Of a DNA stretch of 64,000 nucleotides, positions 47,797 through 60,177 are shown piece by piece (position 1 is the first letter of the stretch; each line of letters opens with the position of its first letter). This DNA is from Phragmites australis. Taxonomy: Eukaryota > Streptophyta > Magnoliopsida > Poales > Poaceae. The DNA lies in NCBI RefSeq assembly GCF_958298935.1, contig NC_084942.1, positions 12,903,501 to 12,967,500 of the forward strand, in the 5' to 3' direction. Under the pieces are notes generated by a model. It saw nothing but the letters and a program-made list of their open reading frames with translations. It was not told the origin of the DNA and searched no databases. The position numbers and the translations under genes were made by a program.

Positions 47797-48716
47797 TCAT
47801 ACCACTCTCAATGCGCCAAGATTTACCTCAACGGGCAAAACAGCCTCTTGTCCATACACTAACTTATAAGGAGTAACCTTAGTAGCACTATGCCTAGATA
47901 TACGATGAGCCCACAATGTTTCACTCAAAACTTTATACCACCTTTTTGGATGTTCTTCTATCTTCTTCTTTAAAGGCTTAATCAAAGTTTTATTGCTAGA
48001 CTCGACTTGTCCATTAGACTGAGCATAATATGGTGAGGAATTGAGAAGCTTAATTCTAAGTGATTCGGCAAACTCACACACTTGATGAGAAATAAAAGAA
48101 GAACCTTGATCTATAGTTAAAGTTTGCGGAATACCGAATCTATGAATAATATATTCCAAAATAAACTTGATTACCTCTTTGTGTGTCATGTTCATCAAAG
48201 GAACAACCTCGGTCCACTTTGTGAAGTAATCCATAGCAACCAAAACAACGAGATGACCTTTGAAAGATGAAGGATGAATTCGGCCGGTGAAATCCAAAGC
48301 CCATCCTCGGAACGACCATGGTTTGATGATAGAATTCAAAATAGAAGCAGGACCTAACTGTATATCACCAAACTTTTGACATGTTTCACATCCTTTGTAA
48401 TATATAGAGCAATCATCAAACAAAGTCGACCAATAAAATCCGGCTCTCCTTAACAACCATAACGTTTTGGAGCTGGCTGACGTGTTCCACAAATACCTTA
48501 ATGTACTTCACCTATAGTAATTTTATTTTGCTCCGAACCTAGACATTTTAGAAGCAACCCATCTATGGTTCGGCGATATAATTCACTATCCAACATCACA
48601 TATTTTAAAGCTTGTCGCCTAGTCTTTCTATCTGCCGATGAACTAAGATTTTCTAAATATTCGATCATCGGATTTCTCCAATCACTAGACATATGCAAAT
48701 TTGATTTTTTGAGCAA
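47797..48716 (-). pseudogene. Tat-like integrase
   Basis: The 231-residue main stretch carries the zinc-finger part (CSIYYKGCETCQKFG) and the D,D-35-E core: WALDFTGRI (first Asp), TLTIDQGSSFISHQV (second Asp) and SNGQVESSNKTLIK (Glu). It ends VTPYKLVYGQEAVLPVEV. An N-terminal segment (48498-48716) is separated by a frame break. The catalytic triad itself is intact. Confidence 0.85.
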
Positions 48717-48821
48717 AGCCGAACCTTCTTTCTATTGTTCGGCCAAAAGAACACTAGCACAAGCTAACAACGGTTTTTCTAACACAAAGAATATCCCTCT
48801 ATTCACTCGATAACCAGATGC

Positions 48822-49762
48822 TTACTGCGCTAAATCATTTGCCCTCATATTCTCTTCTCTAGATATGTGAACAATAGTGAAACCATCAAAACTTGCTATA
48901 ATATCTAAGCATCTATCTAAATAGCTATTTAGTGACCCATCAAAGCATTGATAAACTCTACAAACTTGCTGCACCACTAATAATGAATCACCAAACACTT
49001 CTACATGTGTCACACCCATGGACTTTAAAATTTGCAAACCTAACAAAAGAGCTTCGTACTCGGCTTGATTGTTGGTACAAAAGTATTCTAAGCAAACCGA
49101 TGTTTTAAAAATAATACCTCTAGGGGAAATTGAAACAATGACCTTCTCCACAAGCCGAGGCATCAAAGTATAATTCCCATGGACACACACTAATCAAACT
49201 AACCAATGCACTACTATCAATACGATGATCAACAATAAAATCAACAACGATTTGGCTCTTCATAGATCTTAACGGTTCATAAGCAAAATCATATTCAATC
49301 AAAGCATCGGCCCACTTTCCAATTCTACCAATCAAAATCGGCTTTCGCAATATGTACTTAATAACATCGGTTTGGCATGCAACCACACAAGTACTATAAA
49401 GAAAATAATGTCTCAACTTGGTGCATGCATAGTATAAAGATAAACGTAATTTTTTTAATAAACACATTCCTTGTTTCCGCATCCAAGAGACACCGGCTCA
49501 AATAAGTGATTGCATACTCTTTCCCTTCTCTTTCTTGTGTAAGAACAACACATATTACCGTTTCTTATGCAGCAACATATAGCCGAAACGGAATCTCGAC
49601 CTTGGGCGCCATTAACACGAGAGGTGATGATAAATATTTTTTAATGTCATCAAAAGCTTGTTGCTGTTTTGCCCCCCAAGTAAAATCGGCTTCTTTCTTT
49701 AACCAAAGTATGAAAGTAAAAGCATTAACCTTGCCGGATAAGTTAGATATGAAACGCCTCAA
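48822..49762 (-). pseudogene. Tat-like tandem RNase H domains
   Basis: The RT-linked gypsy RNase H comes in two pieces (49565-49762: RFISNLSGKVNAF ... ADFTWGAKQQQAFDDIKKYL; 49120-49482: YACTKLRHYF, YILRKPILIGRIGKWADALIEYD). A second RNase H-like domain follows (48822-49190: TNNQAEYEALLLGLQILKSMGV, VFGDSLLVVQQV, HISREENMRANDLAQ). The second domain is characteristic of Tat-group elements. Frame breaks separate the pieces. Confidence 0.8.
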
Positions 49763-49786
49763 ATAATTGACATTTCCCAGTAATTT

Positions 49787-50338
49787 TTAGACATCTCTCT
49801 TTGATTGTGGCACTCCCAACTTATCTATAGCTACTATTTTGTTAGGATATATCTCTATGCCTCTTTCATGTATTATGAAACCTAAGAATTTACCCACCAA
49901 TACACCGAAAGCACACTTAGGTGGGTTTATCTTTAAACCATACTGACGCATCCTTTTAAAAGCTAAACGCAAATTGGCTAAATGACTATCCATAGCATCC
50001 GATTTGATAACAATATCATCGATATAAATCTCCAAGATGACACCAAGCAAATCATGAAAGATTAAATTCATAGCTCTTTGATAAGTAGCACCAACATTCT
50101 TTAAACCAAATGTCATAACAACCCATTCAAATAAACCAACAAAACCCAGACAACAGAAAGCTGTTTTAGACATATCTTCTTTGGCCATGAAAATTTGATT
50201 ATAGCCCACATTACCATCCAAAAAACTAATAACTCTATGACCCGAAGCATCATTAATCAACATATCGGCACTAGGCATAGGATATTCATCTTTAGGAGCA
50301 GCTTTATTTAAATCTCTAAAATCAATGCATATTCTCAA
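49787..50338 (-). pseudogene. Tat-like reverse transcriptase
   Basis: The 183-residue open stretch has MRICIDFRDLNKAAPKDEYPMP, FLDGNVGYNQIFM, MTFGLKNVGATYQRAM and the catalytic YIDD at 50015-50026, intact, then LRLAFKRMRQYGLKINPPKCAFG. The N-terminal RT part (50340-50470) is broken by stops. Confidence 0.87.
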
Positions 50339-50473
50339 CTTATCACTGTTTTTCTTCTCAACCGGGACAATGTTAGATATCTATTCATCATATCTACAAG
50401 GACGAATAAACCCCGCAGCGAGCAACCAGTTTAGTTCTTCTTTGATTCGTCCATATATGTTAGGATTAAACTT

Positions 50474-51375
50474 TCAAGCCAGTTGTTTGTGAGGCCTAAA
50501 ACCCGACTTTATGGGAAGCCGATGCTCTACAAGCTCACAGCTAAGTCCCGGCATCTCATGATACTCCCAAGAGAAACAATCAATATATTCTTTGAGTAAT
50601 GCAATCATTTCACCTTTTTGAACATTATGCATGTTTTTATTCACAAATGTCAGCCTAGGAATAGTACCATCTCCTATATCTACCTCTTCTAATGGATCAG
50701 CCGACAAAAAACCTTGTCCTAACTTTTCTATCTCATCAAAATCATCAATAGTCTTACAAATATCGTTCTTTTTAGATCGATATTGCTCCACACGATGTTG
50801 CAACCATTTTAAATTAATGTGTTTATCCATTTATAATATTACATTGCTAAGCCGAGATGAAGAAATTGGATGTACAGACATGGGTACAAAATCATCACTA
50901 GTAACACTAAGAAATCATACCACGAAAGATCTTGACTGGAGAGACACTGTACATTCCCATGTTGCCAATCTAACGAAGCATCAACCAAAGCAACAAAAGC
51001 CGATGTATCCACATGTACAACCTCTATTTCATCATCTACCCATTGAATAAAGAATTGGTGCAAACTAGAAGGTACACAACGATTTGCATGAATCCAATCA
51101 CGGCCTAATAAAACATTGTAGTTACCTTGCACGTCGATGACAAAGAAGGTCATAGGGACCGTCTTGCTCCCAACAGTGAGCTCCGTGGAAATTACGCCTT
51201 TTGCCTCCGTAGGCTCGCTGGTGAAGCCATTAAGCACCAAGTTTGTCTTTACGAGCTCTTTGTCTTCTTTTCCTAGCTTCTTGAAAACTGAATATGGTAT
51301 TAGATTCACGATGGCTCCACCATCCACTAGCATTCTCGAAATCAGTCTTCCATCAATATGCCCATTGATATACAA
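50474..51375 (-). pseudogene. Tat-like aspartic protease and pre-RT linker
   Basis: The protease (50839-51375) has active site RMLVDGGAIVNLIPYSVFKKLG (DGGA) and NYNVLLGRDWIH. The linker at 50474-50830 contains IALLKEYIDCFSWEYHEMPGL, the conserved stretch before the RT. A frame break at about 50835 separates them. Confidence 0.85.
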
Positions 51376-51378
51376 TGG

Positions 51379-54300
51379 TCACAAATGTTGGCTCGATTCT
51401 TTGGGCTTTTCAAATATAGCTTTCTTCGGACCAAGATTTAGTTGAGCAACCTCTTCATCCACAGCCCAAAACTCTGCAGGTAAAATAAAAATCATATTGA
51501 TATCCATATTATCATGCGGTGGAATGCCATCTCTAAGAATTGGAGAATCTCCTAGCATATCATCTTCATCATCATTAGATGTCACAATAGGCTCTATGAC
51601 TTGCTTTACTATCCATTCTTGTTGAATAGGCACCATCGGCTTGATTTCATTGAATACTTGATCCCTCACCTTTTCAGCTTGTGCTTCTCCCAACTCTTGC
51701 TTTTGTAACCTTTGCAACCTCCTATTTTGAGAATGTGAGAGACACCTAGACACCATGCTGGCTGCGGCTTAGTCCCGGGCAGCAAGGACTTCTCCTTTTC
51801 AACCTTCCGATCGTCTGAACGAACGATCGGCTTTGAACTAGAAGTGGCTTCTTGAACATTTGGTACCATGGGCTGTTGTACTACTGTAGGTGGTGCATCC
51901 TTAAGCTCAAGATCAGTACCAACCACTCCTACAACTTTCCCAATGTTTTTTCCACTTGATCCGTCATTAGCCAATTGCTTTTGCACTTTGCTTTCATCAA
52001 CAGCCGGCTGTTTTTCTTTCGGTTCCATATCTGATTTCTCATTAGAAACACTCGTGTTCTTCACACAGTAGACCTTCTTAACATGTCTCCCATCCCTCCT
52101 ATCATTTGACGGATTTTTGGGATCAAACCGGTCTTGTCTAGGACGAGATAGTCTATCGAACACCGAAGGTCGTGGTGTTGTCCACCCCAGGTGAAATAGT
52201 GCAAATGGCATAGAAGGTGGTGCCTAAGGTGCACACCAACCCCATGGACAAACTATCGGAGGAGACCCCCACATCATAGGCATTGGCGGCACGAAAAGAG
52301 GGAACGAAGCTGCTGCAATATTATTCTCTCATTGCCTCCTCCTCCCTTCAAACTCATGCTTCAGAGGTGATCTTGGACATTTAAGAGCACTGGGCCGGCT
52401 GTCACTTTTTTGGCCGGCCTTGGCACTCTCATACTTAGCAAAAAGTGTATCAAATGTAAGTTTTGGCTTCTCATACTTCCTAATAGCTTTATTATTATCT
52501 TCATTCACTTTCCAACGGCCAATTTCTGGATTTTTAGGTTTGATCATCTTTGGCCTTACATTATTATCACCAATGATCACACTCTTGCCTTTAGTCGATT
52601 TGGCTTGAGATGGCCGAACCAAGACCTTGTTCCCTTCAAAGTTCATCATGTTGATGAGGAATGGACCATCATCTAGCTTCATCTTAGAATTTTCAACAAA
52701 CTTCAATCGTCCTTCATTAATGGTCGATTGAATGTATCAATGGAAAACATTGCAATCATTAGTAGTGTGAGAGTATGAATTATGCCATTTACAATATGCA
52801 CGTTTCTTAATCTCCTCAAGTGATGGAATAACATGATTAGGAGACAAACTAATTTGGTTTTCTTGTAACAAGAAATCAAATATCCTATCACATTTAGTGA
52901 CATCGAATGTGAATTTCATCTCTTCTTGCTGATTCTTTTGTGGAGTCGGCTTCAATGCGGAGCACACGAATGGCTTAGATTTGGACTTCCATGTCCATTT
53001 GGCTACACACACGTCTATGCTATCATCATCTGACGAATCGTCCTCATATTCAACTACATTAACACCCGGACGATCCACCTTGTGTTTTTCACTAAACCTT
53101 TGAACCTTTCTATATTCTTTGGCACAGCTTTCTTGAGCCAGAGCCCGCTGCAAAACTTGATTCACAACTGAAAATTCTTGCCCCTCTAACCTCTCTTTGA
53201 TGTGTGTATGCAACCCAGCAAAAGCTAACTTAGCTAGATTTCTATCGGAGAGCGAAACATTGAAACATCAGTTTTTAGTATCTCTAAATCTTCTAATGTA
53301 TTGATAAACATACTCATTATACTTTTGTGTAATCGATGTCAAATGAATTAAACTCAACTCCGTGTCTCCGGTATAGAAATACTCATAAATTTTTTGCTCA
53401 AGTTGTGCCCATGTACGAATAGAGTTAGGCGCAAGTGAAGTAAACCATGTAAATGCATTGCCGGAAAGTGACAAAGAAAATAAACGCAATCTTAAAGCAT
53501 CACTATTACCAGCTTCACCACATTGTGCAAGAAATTGACCTATATGCTCTATTGTAGTTCTACCATCTTCCTCCATTGAATTTAACAAAATCAGGGACCT
53601 TAAACCCACGTGGATATGGAATTATGTCATAATAATCAGGGTATGGTTTTTGATAAACATGTGATTTACATTTGAGCGCTACCCCAAAATGTTATCTCAA
53701 AATATTAGTCATTTGCTCTTTGATGCTTTCAGGCCCAAAAAGTGTTTCATCCATAGGTCGATTGGATGACGCATTAGCATGTGGTTGCGGCATAAAAGAT
53801 TGTTGTTGTGGCGTATCGTAAGAGTGTGAAGTCACATGTTGCATATGTGGAGTATTTTGTGAAGGCACATCGAAGTAAGTATCCGGCAACGGACCATAGG
53901 GTATGCTAGTACCTTGTGGGGGTATAGGAGGTGTGCTATATGCTACATTGTTATAAGAAACTAATAGCATACTTGCTGAAATTTCACAAGCCCGGCTATT
54001 GGCCACATACTGAACCGAACTAGTTATGCTAGATGAAGTAGTCGGAACCGGAAAAACAAATGAGGACACCTTCAGTTAGCTAGTGCTCCATGTATTAAAC
54101 GGAGGCGTTACCGTACCAACTGGACCAACATTGGGTCGGCTATGAGTTTGTCGCATCGGCATATTTTGTTGTGTAGGCAAAGGTGTTGCAAATTGCGTCG
54201 ATGAAACTAACAGTATTTGTTGAAGTTGATTACCATCGTTGGGATTTGAGGTGCTAGCATCATGTAGTTGGGGCTATTTTTTACCTTTTTCATCTTGCAA

Positions 54301-54651
54301 TTCAATAAACAAAGCCCTCACATGACTAGACAGTATATGATCCAGACTTTTAACCAATGTTTCAGAATTATTGAACATAGCAGCACTAACAGACTGATCT
54401 ACCATATGCGCAATGTGCTCTTTGAAATCATGAGTACAATCACTTACATCGGTCTTTACCTCATGCATGGCGTGGACGATTGACATCGGATCGCCCTTCT
54501 TGATGACACCTTTCTGATAGCATGCAAGCATCATCTTCTCAACCTCCCGCTTTTGAGCTTCAATAACTTAGCGATCCTCCTCGGGAAGCTCTTCAAGCAT
54601 AGGCGAGATGATATTGTCCATGTTGATTTTGGATCCCTCCTCCTTAGACAT
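51379..54651 (-). pseudogene. Tat-like gag region
   Basis: The start is the minus-strand ATG at 54651 (MSKEEGSKINMDNI), soon followed by a stop. The Gag core is at 53268-53609 (FLAQCGEAGNSDALRLRLFSLSLSGNAFTWFTSLAPNSI) and continues at 52737-53213 (RLEGQEFSVVNQVLQRALAQE; KWHNSYSHTTNDCNVF). A Lys/Ser/Pro-rich tail fills 51379-52706. Several frame breaks. Confidence 0.78.
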
Positions 54652-54719
54652 GGCGCAACGGGTGCAGGGGGTGTCGACGCCGAAACCCTAGGTGTGGATG
54701 TTGATGGAGAACCATCGTT

Positions 54720-54736
54720 CCCCAGCAGAGTCGCCA
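54720..54736 (-). other. Primer binding site of the Tat-like element
   Basis: On the minus strand TGGCGACTCTGCTGGGG lies five bases after the 5' LTR. It is not of the tRNA-Met type; a tRNA-Arg- or Asp-type primer, as in Ogre/Tat elements, is likely. Confidence 0.7.
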
Positions 54737-54741
54737 GTTTG

Positions 54742-55809
54742 TGTTGGCGTGGAATTGGGCAACACCTCGCCAACATGGTTTCTGTCAGGGATACTTTTCA
54801 CTTTTCGTAGGGATACGCGACTTGTTTACAAGCCAACAAGCAAAGGTTTCGATCGGTAACCTTAGGGATCACCACCTGGATGATTTACGAGCAAATTGAC
54901 AAAGAACTACCACCCGTACCACAGGGATTCGAAGTAGTGGCGAAAAACTAACCCTAAATTGCAGGAAAGTAAAGGCAAAACAAAAAATAGATGCAATAGA
55001 TGCGATTGACTGTTGGATATGCAATCGACCTCCACCCCTCGACTATTTATAAGAGGGGGTATGGTCTTGACCCTAGGGCATCGAAGTAGGACTCTATTCC
55101 AACTCTAAACACGTCCTGTTCGGCAAAAATCGTGAAAAAGATCCAAACAAATCCACAAATCCACTTCAATTCGGTTTCGGACTGAATACCGGATAGTTCG
55201 GTGAGAACAAACTCTAGAACATCGGATCATCTAGCGAGTTCACTCGGCCAAAACTCTAAGACTCGGTCTTACACCCACCGGATATTCCGACGTCACATTT
55301 ATACTCAGCGAAGTATGTCACTGGATCAATATTTGCAGAGATCAAATCTTTTGCAAAGTTTTACTTTTGAATGCACCGGATGATCCGACGATCATTAAAG
55401 ACCTCACCGGACAATTTTCACCAGAGAACATTTTTTCGCCTAAAAAACTTCTTCTTCTCACTTGATAGTCCGGTGATACCCCGAGATCTCCACCGAACCA
55501 TTTCTTCGAGAGAGCAATTTTTTAGCACAAATTTACCTTCTACACACCGGATAGTCCGGTGTTTTCACCGTATCATTCACAAGACTATTTTATACATAGA
55601 GCATGTTTTACTGTACCAAATTCGAACTATAAGCATTGGATAGTCCGGCGTTTAGTGAGCCCCTCATCGGACTATTTTTTTTCCAGAAAGGATGCCTTTT
55701 GGCCGAAATTGAACTATAAGCACCGGATAATCCGGCGATGACACGGCATTAATCACCGGACTATCTGATGTATAAAAAAATCTGGCCGTGACATTTTTTG
55801 CTATCAACA
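54742..55809 (-). repeat. 5' LTR of the Tat-like element (1068 bp)
   Basis: Pairs with 46376-47444 and carries the same array of CACCGGATAGTCCGGTG-type words, e.g. at about 55546-55562 and 55720-55736. Confidence 0.88.
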
Positions 55810-55814
55810 GGCAC

Positions 55815-56340
55815 CCCACCTGTTCTTTGACTATCCAGTAACTAGAATTGCTTGGGAGATTGTGGGAGGTTGTTTTTGGGCTAACAGCAGACCCACAAAT
55901 GTATCTCAATTCTGGCGATGGACAAACGAATGGCTGTCGAATGGTAGCGCTGTACATGCTCTGAAAGCAAGCTTTGACAAAAAGTTGATAAGGCATGCTG
56001 GTGAAATAATCTGTCATGCATGTTCGTGGAGGGTATGCTGAAGGCTGCTTGCAAGGCTATAACTGCTCAGCCGACACCTTGATGATGCTTCCAGACCCAG
56101 AGGGAGGAGCAAAGCAGGATGAAATAGATGAAGATTGAAGAAGAGGCTTCGTGGTTTCAATCTTTTGTGTCATTTTTGTGGCTTTTCCAAAACTTGTCCG
56201 AAAAACATGTAAACGTTGCTTTATACTCAAAGTAGTCCCTAGGATATTTGCTTGAAGCAGGCAGACAGACCTAGGAGTAAAAGTATAAAACTATTTCCTC
56301 TCGTAATCTAGTTCTTTTCCCCATCTATTTCTGTAACCGA
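55815..56340 (+). mobile_element. LINE fragment, right part (zf-RVT and 3' tail)
   Basis: Continues the frame broken at 46375: HLFFDYPVTRIAWEIVGG, then FWRWTNEWLSNGSAVHALK. This is the end of a plant LINE reverse transcriptase, followed by untranslated tail. The 3' limit is unclear and no poly(A) tail was identified. It lies in the epoxide hydrolase intron in antisense orientation to the gene. Confidence 0.65.
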
Positions 56341-56714
56341 AGACGATGTATTTCCGTTATCTTGATAATGTACAACTTTCAATCAGCACAAATTTATGTG
56401 TCTCATGAATGCATGACATCAAATTTCCTCTTTTGGACGCACCATAGAAATGGACAGGGAGTCCAGAATTGCCAGGAGATCTTTCATCAGGCCCTCCCAT
56501 GATGCTTGCGCCAAGTCAACGGGTGGCTCGGAGAGGCCATATCCAGGGAGGTCAGGAGCAATAGCGCGGAACCCGGCTGCCGCTGTCGCAACCATTTGGT
56601 GCCTCCAGGAGTACCATACCTCAGGGAAGCCATGAATAAACAGCAAGGTCCCGATATCACCTGCAGAAAACAGCAGAACAGATAAGAACTGCTGGTGTGG
56701 GTGGATGTCTAGAG

Positions 56715-56930
56715 TGTTGGAATATAGACTGGATAGGGGCGTGCATTTATATAGAAAGGAATGCAAAACCCCGCACTTGCCAGAGGGTAGGGGCGTGCAT
56801 TTATATAGGCTGGATCGGCTAGGGAATTACAAGGCCGGAATGGCCACAGCGAGATTACAGGGATCCGGAAGGATCACAGCAAATCAAGGAACAAATAGCT
56901 ATAAAAGGAAGGAAATTATATTTCCTAACA
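56715..56930 (-). repeat. 3' LTR of the copia element in exon 1 (216 bp)
   Basis: TG..CA-bounded on the plus strand, with an internal near-duplicate GGGGCGTGCATTTATATAG at about 56737 and 56793. Confidence 0.8.
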
Positions 56931-56944
56931 CCCCCACAGTCGAA

Positions 56945-58713
56945 ACTGGAGGATCCCAGATGTAGAGGCTGGACCGAAAATCCAAAAATAGTTGGGTTGG
57001 CAGGCCTTTCATCATGTTGTCAGCAAACTGCGAAGAAGTTAGCACATGCAAAAAGCGAAACTGACCGAGAGACACATTTTCACGAACGAAATGGATATCA
57101 ATCTCAATGTGGTTCGTACGATTGTGCTGAACAGGGTTCAAAGACATGTAGACGACGCTGATGTTGTAACAGAAAACAACAATGGCCGAAGTGAGAGGGT
57201 GATGTAGTTCCTGAAGGAGTTGACAGAGCCAGCAACTATCTACAATGGCATGTGCAATAGCTCGATACGCAGCCTCTGCACTAGACCGCGACACCATGGC
57301 CTGGTGTTTGGAGGACCAAGACACCAAGTTGTCACCAAGGTAAATGCAGTAACCAGAAGTCAAGAGGTGGGAGTCTGGACAGGCAGCCCAGTCAACATCG
57401 GAATAGGCCACCAGACTGCGTGTCGAGGAAGAAGCAAGTTGTAGACCGAACTCAATGGTACCCTTGACGTAGTGAAGAATGTGCTTGACGAGGGTGAGGT
57501 GAGGCTCCTGGGGATTGTGCATGTAGAGACACGCCTGGTGCACTGCATACGCAATGTCTGGACATGTAAGAGTGAGATCCTGCAGAGCCCCAGCTATACT
57601 CTGATATTCAGCCGGATCAAAGACTACAGCACAGTCGAAGGCGGAGAGCTTGGCACGAGTGTCTACTGGTGTCGGAGAGGGATGACATTTTGACATGCTA
57701 GCACGCTGGAGGAGATGGGCAGCATACTGCCATTGGGAGAGGAACATCCCATGAGGCGCCTGACAGACAGAGATGCCGAGAATGTAGTGTAGGTCGCCAA
57801 GGTCGATCATGGCAAACTCCAAGCGAAGACACCGACTAAGGCGACCAAGAAGTGTTGTCGAAGAGGCCATAAAGATGATGTCATCGACATAGAGGAGAAG
57901 ATACGCCATGTCGGTGCCATGCTTCAACATGAATAGATAGGTGTCGGAGACAGAGGTGACAAAGTCGAGAGTGCTGAGGTACACGATAAAGCAGTGGTAC
58001 CATGCTTGCGGTGCTTGCTTGAGACCATAAAGCGAATGGCTCATGAGACAGACATGCCCGGAGTCGTTGGGGTCGACGAATCCGGATGGCTGTTGGTAGT
58101 ACACTGTTTTTTCAAGGTGACCATGATGAAGGCATTCTTCACATCGAATTGACGGACCATCCATGAAAGAGAGACCGCTATGCTCAAGACAGTGTGAATT
58201 GTCACTGGCTTCACAACCAGGCCAAATGTCTCATCGTAGTCGATGCCTTATTGTTGAGAATAGCCACACACTACCCAATGCGCTTTGCATCGCACCAAAG
58301 AGCCATTCAGTATGGAATTCATGCTTGAACACCCACTTGCCAGAAACAATGTTTGCACCGCCCGGACGTGGCACGAGAGACCAAGTGCCGTTGGAGATGA
58401 AGGTTTGATATTCATCAGTCATGGCCTGCTTCCAATGAGTATCTTGAAGGGCATCATGATACATCCTGGGCAGCGGGGAGATAGTCTGCACCATGACCGA
58501 TAGATTCAGGCAATCAACCAGGAAAATGAGTCTTGATTTGGCCCGAGTCCGCATAGGAAGCTGTCTGGTAGAGGGGCGCACTGTCGAAGAAGAAGGCTGG
58601 ACCAGAGGTGTAGTGCACGCCTCTACGATAACCGGAGCTCGCCTAGCCGAAGGTGCATTGTGCACCTTTGTGACAACCAGAGCTGGCCCAGCTGGAGGTG
58701 CGTTGTGCACCAC
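56945..58713 (-). pseudogene. copia reverse transcriptase and RNase H
   Basis: A 421-residue open stretch (56899-58164) holds HSLYGLKQAPQAWY, the intact catalytic YVDD (57880-57891), YSDVDWAACPDSHLLTSGYCIYL and SSAEAAYRAIAHAIVDSCWL of the copia RNase H. The RT N-terminal part (WKQAMTDEYQTFISNGTWSLVPRP ... GKWVFKHEF) lies at 58231-58713 after a frame break and stop. Confidence 0.88.
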
Positions 58714-59181
58714 TACGACATCTCGGGGGAGGCAACAAGATCAACCGGAGGTACAGGTGGTATCTCTACAACAGCCGATGGATGAGCAAGACCGATCAGA
58801 GGTGCAACAAGCACCTCTACAACAATTGGATGAGTAGTGGTGGTGGCGACACCCAGGAGTAGTCAGGAGTCCCTGAACTCAAGAAGAAAATCTAAGGAGT
58901 CAGTAGCCAAAGGTATCGATGAAGACACGCTGCCGAAAGCAAAGGGGAAAATAATCTCATCAAACAAAACATGACGGGAGATGATCACAAGCTGTGTTGA
59001 GATTTCAAGACACTGATATCCTTTGTGAGATCTTGGATATCCTAAGAAAACACAAGCAACAGATCGAGGGTGGAGTTTATGGGGAGTCTAAGCCTTGTTG
59101 TGAAGAAGTTGAAAAGGAGTGGAGTTATGGATGGCAGACAATGGCGTGAGGTTCCGCAAATATGTCACTGTGGCGAATCCT

Positions 59182-59802
59182 TCAACCCAGTATATCAGTG
59201 CATGTGAGCGTAGAGAAGAAGGGTGCAAACACTATTGTTGATAATGCGCAGAGCACGCTTGGCCTTGCCATTTTGTTGAGACGTGTAAGAGCAGGAGAGA
59301 TGTAGCAGGACACCATGTCAAAGGAGAAATTGAGACACGACAATATTGATGAATTCAGTCCTAGCATGAGCTTGGATCATCTTTAAAGGGAGGCCAAACT
59401 GTGTGTGGACATATGCATGGAAATGAACTAAAGTGCTATAGACATTAGATTTTTGTTTAAGAGTATAGCTCCAACAATAATGAGTAAAATCATCAATTAT
59501 TAAGAGATAATATTTAAACCAAAAATGCTAAGCACGGGAGACGTCCATACATCTCAATGAACTAACTCAAAAGGCAAAACATACTTTGTAGTGGAGCTAC
59601 CGAAAGGAAGGTGAATGTGTTTGCCCAATTGACAAGCAAGACACAAAGAGCGATCCAACTTATAGCATGCTATAAGGGAGGACTTGTAGAGTCTGTCGAT
59701 GGTGGGCATGCTGGGATGGCCAAGACGCTGGTACCAAACAGAAGATGGGGCCACAATGGAGAGGTGCACATGGGTCATCGGGGAAGAGGGTTGCTGCAGC
59801 AT
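59182..59802 (-). pseudogene. copia pre-integrase and integrase (heavily broken)
   Basis: The GAG-pre-integrase zinc-binding segment is clear at 59554-59802 (WYQRLGHPSMPTIDRLYKS ... CLACQLGKHIHLPF; H..H..C..C). The integrase core at 59182-59550 is recognisable only in scattered frames with several stops. Confidence 0.75.
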
Positions 59803-59832
59803 GAAGGTGTAAAGATCCCCGTTACTATTGCA

Positions 59833-60177
59833 CTAAAAAATTTCATGCCGCCTCAGAAGATCCTTGATAGAAAATCCACGAGAGTCAAATTCAATGGTAC
59901 AAGAATTTTTCTGAGTAAATTGTCTAACAGAGATTAGGTTCTTGAGAAGAGATGGCACAAGAAGCACATTTTGTAGAACAAAGTTGGATGAAGGTGTTGG
60001 AAGAAGAGGGGAGGCACGAGCAAAAATTGGTGCACGAGCACCATTTCCAATGATAACAGAAGACGAAGGAGGTAAAGGATGAAGGGATGTGAGCATACCA
60101 TCGTGAGTAGTCATGTGTGTTGTGGCCCTGGAGTCAAGGACCCAGGTGGCCAGGTTCTGTAGGGACATGCCATTCAT
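59833..60177 (-). pseudogene. copia protease with altered active site
   Basis: The active-site strand reads WVLDSRATTHMT; the retropepsin triplet DSG has become DSR (codon at 60127-60129), which should abolish activity. The rest (VIIGNGARAPI, VLLVPSLLKNLISVRQFT) is well kept. Confidence 0.85.

Larger units (their letters stand above)
46376..55809 (-). mobile_element. Tat-like Ty3/gypsy retrotransposon inside the epoxide hydrolase intron
   Basis: The 9434-bp element reads on the minus strand. LTRs 46376-47444 and 54742-55809 are bounded TGTTGGCG...ATCAACA on the plus strand. Flanks GGTAC (46371-46375) and GGCAC (55810-55814) are a TSD with one change. The PBS (54720-54736) begins TGGCGACTCTGC on the minus strand, unlike the Met type. 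The interior has gag, protease, RT, RNase H, a second RNase H-like domain and integrase. The two RNase H-like domains suggest the Tat/Ogre group. Domains contain stops. The LTRs differ by roughly 10-15% over their first 200 bp by eye, so this is older than the CRM-clade insertion. Confidence 0.85.
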
